Below are positions 23,664-29,664 of a DNA stretch of 29,664 nucleotides, piece after piece. Made by a program: the position numbers and the translations under genes. Position 1 is the stretch's first letter. Every line of letters begins with the position of its first letter. The stretch is from Prevotellaceae bacterium UBA6858 (lineage in GTDB: Bacteria; Bacteroidota; Bacteroidia; Bacteroidales; Bacteroidaceae): NCBI GenBank assembly GCA_002451695.1, contig DKDC01000036.1, forward strand, positions 1-29,664, written 5' to 3'. The notes beneath the pieces are model-generated. The model was not told where the DNA came from, searched no databases, and worked only from the letters and a program-made list of their open reading frames with translations.

Positions 23664-24887
23664 TTAATTGTATATCAAAGTCGTGAGATTGTCCGGGGTT
23701 ATCACCTCTCTTGCCGCCAGCATCACCTCCTCCGCCGAAAGTGCCTCTATGGCGCGGCACTGCTCGTCGATGTCGCGGTGGCGTCCGTATTTGGCGAACG
23801 AGCGTCCCATGCCGATTGCGTATCCGTTGAAACTGTTGCGCGAAAGCTGCAACTGCCCCAACATCCGCCGTTTTGCCGCAGCAAGGCGTGTGGGGGTGAG
23901 CGGCACGGAAGTCATGCGGTTCAGCTCCGCAAGCAGAAGCCGGCGGCAGCGCGGCACGTTCCTTGGCTCGCAACCGAAGTAAACGCCCCACACCCCAGTG
24001 TCGGCGTATGAGCACACGTAGCTTTCCACCGTATATACCAACGCGCTGTGCTCGCGCAAGATGACATTGAGGCGGGAACTCATTCCCGACCCGCCGAGAA
24101 TGTTGTTGAGCAAAAAGAAGGCGGTGCGCCTTTTGTCGGTTGCGCAAAACCCGCGTGCGCCAACTATCACGTGGGCCTGATGGGTCTTTTTGTCATGCAC
24201 CACTTCCTGCGCCTTGTATGCCGGAAGCGCAATCTCCTCCTTAACAGCCGGCGCAGGGTCAAGCCCCGCCGTAGCCTTTTCGAGCAGTTTCACAATTCGC
24301 CCGAAATCGGCATCGGCATAAACATAGAAAGTGCAGTTTGCCGGACGGTAGTAACGCCGTGCAAAATCCACGGCATCGGCGGTTGTATAGGTCTTTAGGC
24401 GGGCGGCGTTGCCCAGAATGTTCCTGCCGAGCGGATGACCCTTGAACAGAAGTTCCTCGAACTCGTCAAAAATCAGCTCGGCGGGATTGTCGTTGTAGCT
24501 TTCTATCTCATCGGAGATGACTTCCACCTCCTTGTCGATTTCGCGCTGCGGGTAGCTGCTGTGGAACACCATGTCGCTAAGCACGTCTATCGCCCTCGGC
24601 AGCTCACCCTTGGGTATGGCGGTGTAGTAAACGGTCTCCTCCTTGCCGGTGTAGGCGTTGAGATCCGCGCCAACGCTTTCGAGCGCGTTGTTTATATGCC
24701 ACGAGTTGCGCCGCTCCGTGCCCTTGAAGCTCACGTGCTCAATGAAATGCGCCATGCCGTCCTCGCCGGGTCTTTCGTTGCGCGTGCCGGCATACACCAC
24801 ATAGCCGCAATAGGCCACTCCTGTTGGGGATGGCTCGAAAATCACTTTCAGCCCGTTTGAAAGGGTTGTTGTCTGAAAATTTCCCAT
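23664..24887 (-). CDS. M16 family zinc metallopeptidase (insulinase/PqqL-like)
   Basis: This 407-residue protein is a short, single-unit M16 peptidase resembling mitochondrial processing peptidase beta. The inverted zinc motif HxxEH is H47-F-I-E50-H51 (HFIEHVSFKGT), and the downstream glutamate ligand is expected near E120-E127 (KEVEVISDEIESYNDNP). The second half contains the DKKTHQAHVIVGARG strand and the LNNILGGSGMSSRLN segment typical of the inactive half. No signal peptide is visible from the ATG at 24887, so it may be cytoplasmic. That start sits next to a -7 box; the frame extends to 25007 without family-like sequence. Natural substrates are unknown, though misfolded or signal peptides are plausible. 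Confidence 0.9.
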   Translation of the reverse strand: MGNFQTTTLSNGLKVIFEPSPTGVAYCGYVVYAGTRNERPGEDGMAHFIEHVSFKGTERRNSWHINNALESVGADLNAYTGKEETVYYTAIPKGELPRAIDVLSDMVFHSSYPQREIDKEVEVISDEIESYNDNPAELIFDEFEELLFKGHPLGRNILGNAARLKTYTTADAVDFARRYYRPANCTFYVYADADFGRIVKLLEKATAGLDPAPAVKEEIALPAYKAQEVVHDKKTHQAHVIVGARGFCATDKRRTAFFLLNNILGGSGMSSRLNVILREHSALVYTVESYVCSYADTGVWGVYFGCEPRNVPRCRRLLLAELNRMTSVPLTPTRLAAAKRRMLGQLQLSRNSFNGYAIGMGRSFAKYGRHRDIDEQCRAIEALSAEEVMLAAREVITPDNLTTLIYN

Positions 24888-24893
24888 ATCGTG

Positions 24894-24901
24894 CAAAATT
24901 A
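24894..24901 (-). promoter_or_regulatory. -7 box immediately upstream of the M16 gene
   Basis: On the minus strand TAATTTTG ends 6 nt before the ATG at 24887, so transcription would begin at or next to the start codon, giving a leaderless or nearly leaderless mRNA. No clear -33 element is seen. Confidence 0.4.
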
Positions 24902-24993
24902 CACAGAATCCGCGAGATAGCGGCACGGATTTGTGGAAACGGAGGGCGGGGAATGAAATGGGCGGACTGTATTTTCCGCTCAATAAAACTCTG

Positions 24994-25033
24994 AAAAAAA
25001 ACCGCAACTCCGGCTGTTTTGCCAGAGTTGCGG
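24994..25033 (-). terminator. Rho-independent terminator of the large surface-protein gene
   Basis: On the minus strand CCGCAACTCTGGC (25033-25021) pairs with GCCGGAGTTGCGG (25014-25002), with one G-U wobble and a six-nt loop, followed by a run of about eight T. It lies about 118 nt after the stop of the 1350-residue gene and upstream of the M16 promoter. It is unrelated to the module B hairpins. Confidence 0.8.
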
Positions 25034-25150
25034 GTCTGCCTTTTAATTGGGGGCGGCATTACGGAATGCGTTCCCCCGAAAGTGGTAACAGAAAAAGACT
25101 TTGCGGAAAAGTTCCGCGCCGCCACGCAAGCGGCACGGAGCTGCGGTGTT

Positions 25151-28100
25151 TCAGAATTTCCTCTTGTTTGAATCGAAGCTCATGGGCCTCACCACATAGT
25201 TGACCACAGGGAAATTCTGTCCGCCGGCACTATGGTTGTACCAGCACAGGTTCCAGTCGAAGAACGTGCGGTCGGGATTGGTGTCGCCCACCACAAGTCC
25301 CGGCACGCTTGCCGACACGGCGAAGCCCTCCGTCTCGGTGTGGGAGATTTCGTTGGAGCGGTTGTATCCGAAGCCCACGCCGGCCTTGAGGCATCCCGCA
25401 GTAACGACAAGCTCCGTCTCGGTGGAGAACGAGAAACCTGTGGAGGTTGACGAGGACTTCTCGATGGATATTTCGCGTGTGGTTGCACCGCCCGAGCCAG
25501 TGGTTACGTAGCTGTTCTCATCGCCGTTGCCCCACATGACACCCCAGCCGTTTATTTCGCCCGGTTTGCTGGGATAGGAGAACGGATCGCCAATCGTGTG
25601 CTTGAACACATTGCCAAGATAGGGCGCACCCGGGGCGTCGCCCACAAGAGCCTCGTAGTCTGCAAGACCGAGACCGATTGTCTTGGGCTTGCCGGGGATT
25701 GCCACATAATAATCTCCGCCTATCTCATCGGGGTCAGCCGCATTGGTGATTTCGTATGTGTAGAGCGTGTAGGGCGTTACCTGCATCACTACGCGGTCGT
25801 CGTCCCTCGCTTCGTATGTCTGGCTGTAGGTTACAGACGAACCTGCGGTGGTTGACTTCGAGAACTCACTCTGCAGCTTCGCGGTGAAATCAACTCCGCC
25901 CACTTTCTGTCCGACGAGCGGGACGGAGAACTCATACTCGAAGCCTCCGATTATCGATGCCGATATGCTGCCCGAACTTGTGGTCTCGGTGCCGTGGCTG
26001 CGCGAATATCCCCAGGTTGTTACATAGTCCTCGCTCGGGGCTTTCTCGTATTCGCCGTAAAGGTAGGTTGGCGGCGCGGCTATCATGGCGTATATGGTCG
26101 GCTCGCTGAATGCCTTCTGCGTTGACTTGTATTCAAGCGTCTTGCATCTGGCGTTAATGTTCACGGCGCACATCGCGGGATTGTTGCCCCACTCCCCATT
26201 GTTGGTGCCGAACCACCACATAAGTTCGCATTCCTTGTTTGAACTCCATTGGTTGCCCTGCGTGTTGTATTTGAACTTTTGGGTGTTGTACTCCCATTCT
26301 TTCCAGTTCAGCAAATGGTCTTCCGTGCCGCCGGTGCTGTACCAGGTAAGGTAGTTCGCGCCAAGGAACGAGTAAAGGTAACGCTTGCCCGCGCTGTCTG
26401 ACGTGCTCATGCTTGCAAAATAGTAAACGGCTTCGGGCTGGCTGTCCCCTGTAATGTTTACAGGAATTATGTTGTCGGCGAATATGGAATAATTGCCGGT
26501 GTCCATCCAGTCGAGCACCTGGCGGTCGAACTTCACCTTGCCAGCGTTTGCGTCCCACCTCCAAAGGTCTGCGCCTACAATTATGTCGCGGTTTGACGAA
26601 ATGCCGTGCTCCGTGCACAGAAGAGTTACGTTGCAGTTGCCCGCACAGCCGGCGTTGCTGCGGAAGCCGCCGCTCACAGTGCCGCCCTCCACGGGAATCG
26701 CCTTGAACTCCGGTCCATCAAGTCCATAACTTCCGTCGGGAGTGTACTGATATACTCCGAGCGTTGCGGACTGTGCATACGACTTGTCGCTGTATTCGCG
26801 GTGCAGCGTAACTATGTCGGGGTATTTGCCGTTGGTAACGTTGCCCACCTTCACATCGAGAAACCAAGTCTTGCCGACCCTGTCGCCCGGTATGTCGCCA
26901 AGCTGCAAGTACATGGCATTCCCCATTACATGGTCATAGCTGAGGCACATTTCGCCCTCCCAATTACCATAGTACGGACCTTGCGTAAAGTCAACGGCCA
27001 CTAAATCCAGCTTCTTTATGTACTGATTGTTACGGGCTCTCAGCATCACAAGGTCGGGAGTGCCGTTGCCGTTCACGTCTCCCACGGCCAGACGCGCCAC
27101 AGTATAGGAATCATATCCCCGATCCCAACGGTTGAACGAGTCAAACGCATATACCGCGCTGTTTCTTGCATTGTTCCATTCATTCCATTGACAGGAATTT
27201 TTGGTGCCGTTCAGCACTTTGTTCCCATCCAGGATTGTCATATATCCGAAAAAGCACACCACAATCTCGTCCGTCCCGTCGCGGGTGAAGTCGGCGGTAA
27301 GCAATTGGAAATAGCGCGTGGCGAAATCGTAGCGCGTCTCGGTGGTGCGTCCGTTATACAGGAAATAGGGGAAAGTCTCTGTGAATTGATTGTCGTCGTA
27401 ATTCAGACCCGTAACGGTGAATGTCTTTATCAGCTTGTGGCCCATCGCCGAGTCGCCGTATATCTCGATGTCCACAACTCTACTACTGGCGTCGGCCCAG
27501 TAGTATGTCAAACCGATTTCGTCATGGTTGTCCGTGCGGATTATGTTCCCGTTTTCGTCCACCCTTGTCCAAAGCTGGAACGGACACCTCCATTTAGCCT
27601 CGATTATATACTGCCGTCCGTTCACCGTCATTGCGGCCATTTTGCGCAGCGTGCTTGCGTTCTCCTGCCCTATGAAGCCGTTGTTGTCGAAGTCCTCTTC
27701 CATAAGCCCGGTGTTCTTCGGGTTGCGCAGCGTGAGTATTCCCGAGCGTTTCTCGGCGTTCGCGCTGTTAAGCTGCCCGCCGCTGTAGTCGAATGCAAGG
27801 CTCTGGCGGCCGTCAAGCATGGTGTAGAGCTTGCCGAGCGGACCGTAGTCGCTTTCGTCACTTGTCTTGGTGGCCTTTGTCTGCGGCACCATGCCGAACT
27901 TCCTGAGCATCGGGGTGTATGCCGAAGGTGCGCTCCTCACACCGCGAACGTGGAAGCCGAGGTTATGGATGTCGTAGCCGTTGGTCATAGTCAGCTCGTC
28001 GGAATTGTCGGAAATCTCAAACGAAGTGGGCTTGAGGCCTTTGGTGCTGCGCGTCAGCAGCACTGCGTTGCCAGCATCCTGTATCGCGCCGTTCTTTATG

Positions 28101-29203
28101 TATCCCGCCGGAGTGATGCCAACTGAATATTCGTCAACATCGCTCACGCGGTTGCCCCATTCGTTGCCACGGCTTTTGAAAGCTTTTCCCGCGCTGCCGT
28201 AGTAGTCTGTTGTCTTTTTCACAAGGTAGTCAATCTCGCCGAGCGTGGGCAGGCTCCAGCCCTCGGGCAGTGCTTTCAGCGCCGCCGCCTTTGAGTAATA
28301 TACGTTGCCTGTGGAGGGAGAATACAGTTTGGCGTCCTGGCTGTCGTCGCTGCCGCCCCAATCCTCAACCTTGCTTACCTTGCTCACGCCGCTCACGTTT
28401 GTTGCCCGCAAATCTTCCGCCATCCACATCATGTCGCCCACGCGCACTATGGTGTAGTTGTAGCCGTCGGCATCCTCGCACTTGAAGAAGTCGAAATACA
28501 CGGGGTGGCTCGAATGGGGCGTGTTCATCATTATTGTGCGCATCTTGCCCGTCTCCCCCGTGAAGCGCAGTATGTCGCCCTCGGTGTACTCCAAATATTC
28601 CGCCTTGAACGGACTTGCATACGTGGCAATCGCGGGAAGCGTCTGTACCCTTGTCATCTTTGCTCCCGCATCGCCGTCTTCGCCGCCAAGGTTGAGCGCG
28701 GGCAGGTTACTGCTGCCGTTGCAGAGCCACTTGACGCTTTTGTTAAGCCCCGGCGCGGTGGCTTTCACGATGTAGATGCCTTTGCCCAGGGCGGGAAGCG
28801 CAAGCGCCGCACTCTGGAATGTCGTTGCCACCACGTCCTTGTGAACCAGTTCGCCCGACACGGTGTATATCGCCACGTTCACGTTTGACGGCACGGCGGT
28901 TTTCACCGTAAGCAGCCCGCCGTCGATTTTCATGTCGCCGGCATCGCCTGCCGTTGCGTTGTCCACGCCCACAGCACTGAACTCCGAGGGGTGAACCAAA
29001 ACAAGTGTGTCTTTCCCCCCGAGCGAAACGCTCTTCCCGTTGCTCAGGTTCTCAACGGTAACATTGCTGACCAGAGTTGTGTCGCCCCGTCCCGCGAATG
29101 TTATCCTGTAAATTTTGCCCTTGTTGTCGGCAGAAGCCGCTCCAGGCGGCATCGCAAAGGCGGCGCAAAAAGCCGCTGCGGCCATAATTGATTTTTGTTT
29201 CAT
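25151..29203 (-). CDS. Giant secreted FISUMP/beta-propeller protein with Ser/Thr-rich C-terminal beta region
   Basis: This 1350-residue protein has a signal peptide (about 1-25, ending AASA). Residues 30-165 resemble the beta-sandwich found at the start of Bacteroidetes FISUMP proteins, with a segment (GKGIYIVKATAPG) like a secretion-tail domain. Residues 235-425 are a FISUMP domain (VGDMMWMAEDLRATN, PEGWSLPTLGEID, GFHVRGVRS). Residues about 630-950 have several FG-GAP/VCBS-like Asp-rich blades (TADFTRDGTDEIVV, AVGDVNGNGTPDLV, KVGNVTNGKYPDIV), suggesting a propeller. Residues 1088-1150 and 1243-1305 are two stretches of alternating Ser/Thr strands. No type IX sorting domain closes the chain. 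It is monocistronic, with a terminator downstream and a G9 tract upstream. A surface or exported binding role is likely; pore formation is only a guess. Confidence 0.8.
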   Translation of the reverse strand: MKQKSIMAAAAFCAAFAMPPGAASADNKGKIYRITFAGRGDTTLVSNVTVENLSNGKSVSLGGKDTLVLVHPSEFSAVGVDNATAGDAGDMKIDGGLLTVKTAVPSNVNVAIYTVSGELVHKDVVATTFQSAALALPALGKGIYIVKATAPGLNKSVKWLCNGSSNLPALNLGGEDGDAGAKMTRVQTLPAIATYASPFKAEYLEYTEGDILRFTGETGKMRTIMMNTPHSSHPVYFDFFKCEDADGYNYTIVRVGDMMWMAEDLRATNVSGVSKVSKVEDWGGSDDSQDAKLYSPSTGNVYYSKAAALKALPEGWSLPTLGEIDYLVKKTTDYYGSAGKAFKSRGNEWGNRVSDVDEYSVGITPAGYIKNGAIQDAGNAVLLTRSTKGLKPTSFEISDNSDELTMTNGYDIHNLGFHVRGVRSAPSAYTPMLRKFGMVPQTKATKTSDESDYGPLGKLYTMLDGRQSLAFDYSGGQLNSANAEKRSGILTLRNPKNTGLMEEDFDNNGFIGQENASTLRKMAAMTVNGRQYIIEAKWRCPFQLWTRVDENGNIIRTDNHDEIGLTYYWADASSRVVDIEIYGDSAMGHKLIKTFTVTGLNYDDNQFTETFPYFLYNGRTTETRYDFATRYFQLLTADFTRDGTDEIVVCFFGYMTILDGNKVLNGTKNSCQWNEWNNARNSAVYAFDSFNRWDRGYDSYTVARLAVGDVNGNGTPDLVMLRARNNQYIKKLDLVAVDFTQGPYYGNWEGEMCLSYDHVMGNAMYLQLGDIPGDRVGKTWFLDVKVGNVTNGKYPDIVTLHREYSDKSYAQSATLGVYQYTPDGSYGLDGPEFKAIPVEGGTVSGGFRSNAGCAGNCNVTLLCTEHGISSNRDIIVGADLWRWDANAGKVKFDRQVLDWMDTGNYSIFADNIIPVNITGDSQPEAVYYFASMSTSDSAGKRYLYSFLGANYLTWYSTGGTEDHLLNWKEWEYNTQKFKYNTQGNQWSSNKECELMWWFGTNNGEWGNNPAMCAVNINARCKTLEYKSTQKAFSEPTIYAMIAAPPTYLYGEYEKAPSEDYVTTWGYSRSHGTETTSSGSISASIIGGFEYEFSVPLVGQKVGGVDFTAKLQSEFSKSTTAGSSVTYSQTYEARDDDRVVMQVTPYTLYTYEITNAADPDEIGGDYYVAIPGKPKTIGLGLADYEALVGDAPGAPYLGNVFKHTIGDPFSYPSKPGEINGWGVMWGNGDENSYVTTGSGGATTREISIEKSSSTSTGFSFSTETELVVTAGCLKAGVGFGYNRSNEISHTETEGFAVSASVPGLVVGDTNPDRTFFDWNLCWYNHSAGGQNFPVVNYVVRPMSFDSNKRKF

Positions 29204-29229
29204 ATCGCTTGCATATAAAAAGTTTTACG

Positions 29230-29289
29230 CAAATATATGTTATCTCTTGTTGTTTTTTGTTGTAAAAAGTGTTGTTTTTACCCCCCCCC
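29230..29289 (-). promoter_or_regulatory. Promoter region with G9 tract for the large surface protein
   Basis: On the minus strand TATATTTG (29230-29237) fits TAnnTTTG and ends 26 nt before the ATG at 29203. No TTG stands at -33 spacing. A run of nine G on the minus strand (C on plus, 29281-29289) lies 43 nt upstream of the -7 box, next to a T- and A-rich stretch. Confidence 0.5.
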
Positions 29290-29375
29290 ATACAAAACAC
29301 AACAATAATATTCATAAAACAAAGTAAATATTCGGCATTTTAGCGGTTTTTCCTTTGAAACCAAAAGCAAAACGT

Positions 29376-29486
29376 ATGAAGGAAAATTTCATTCAATCGG
29401 ATTTCCGTCCCATTCCACACGAAAAGAAATGCATCATAGACACATTATTTAGGACGAATGGCTCGGATTTTGACACGTCGCCGTAA
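29376..29486 (+). other. Possible truncated gene, 36 codons
   Basis: ATG 29376 opens a 36-codon frame (MKENFIQSDFRPIPHEKKCI, then IDTLFRTNGSD) ending at TAA 29484-29486, close to where repeat-related sequence begins. The peptide looks like ordinary protein and might be the 5' remnant of a gene replaced by the repeat. It may equally be chance. I recognise no family. Confidence 0.25.
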
Positions 29487-29509
29487 TGGTTTGCAAAATT
29501 AATGCGACA

Positions 29510-29664
29510 CATCCACGCGGTGGCGTAACGGGCGTATGCCATACGCCCCTGCAAATGGCGCAAAACCCATAACCTGTGCTTTATCCCAAACACCACGGAA
29601 ACTACATTTGATGCAGGAAAAACCATGTCCTATGTAGGAAAAACCATGTCCTATGTAGGAAAAA
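29510..29664 (+). repeat. Composite intergenic repeat, copy 8 (right half of A plus B, truncated by window end)
   Basis: This copy carries only the right half of module A (ACGCGGTGGCGTAACGGGCG, palindrome at 29530-29551 with small changes) and the linker CAAATGGCGCAAAACCC. Three exact 21-bp units at 29602-29622, 29623-29643 and 29644-29664 follow. The second and third units are identical. The window ends on a unit boundary. Confidence 0.85.

Noticed and set aside
27188..28126. 312-codon open frame on the plus strand
   Set aside because: It is antisense to the large secreted-protein gene, which has clear domains, a promoter and a terminator; no independent motif is seen.

Overview
The window looks like a chromosomal stretch of a Bacteroidales bacterium, perhaps Muribaculaceae- or Prevotellaceae-like; the sequence does not allow a finer call. 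The evidence is the TAnnTTTG-type promoter boxes, weak Shine-Dalgarno signals, the order dut - TPR protein - DUF4292 lipoprotein - EnvC-like protein, rnpA directly followed by yidD, an OMP_b-brl_3-type outer-membrane barrel, and a FISUMP-domain surface protein. Coding DNA is GC-rich by eye, apart from one AT-rich islet at about 19.7-20.9 kb.

Layout. 436-4027 (+): an AMP-forming acyl-CoA ligase overlaps prfB, followed by a 47-residue membrane peptide and a CYTH protein. 4660-6756 (+): a TonB-receptor-like barrel. 9782-7392 (-): rnpA, yidD, a TatD-type hydrolase and nadA. 9898-14394 (+): dut and three cell-envelope genes, divergent from rnpA. 14408-18112 (+): sufS, a YbjQ-like protein, rnhB, ruvB and ybeY. 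18378-19472 (+): a TerC-family membrane protein. 19733-20546 (-): two AT-rich accessory genes, one with a possible PD-(D/E)XK nuclease core. 21127-21714 (-): a NUDIX hydrolase. 21852-23225 (+): hisS. 23664-24887 (-): an M16 peptidase. 25151-29203 (-): a 1350-residue secreted protein with a FISUMP domain, a likely beta-propeller and a Ser/Thr-rich C-terminal beta region. Most of the rest is housekeeping: translation, DNA repair, NAD and Fe-S metabolism, and envelope biogenesis.

The main unexplained structure lies between the genes. Eight copies of a composite repeat sit in almost every gap above 250 bp. Full copies are about 290-330 bp. Module A, about 110-130 bp, is bounded by inverted copies of a REP-like palindrome (GGGCGTATTGCATACGCCC) with a conserved, asymmetric interior. 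Module B is a run of three or four contiguous 21-bp units, each an imperfect CTACATC/GATGTAG dyad followed by an A-run. It usually ends in a hairpin, followed in several copies by a T-run. Because 21 is a multiple of three and the unit is a dyad, module B reads open as a heptapeptide repeat on both strands. The window starts and ends inside module B, so it may be a contig broken at this repeat. No transposase that could move the element is present.

Two surface-protein genes (at 4660 and 29203) have G8 and G9 tracts in their upstream regions, which raises the possibility of phase-variable expression.
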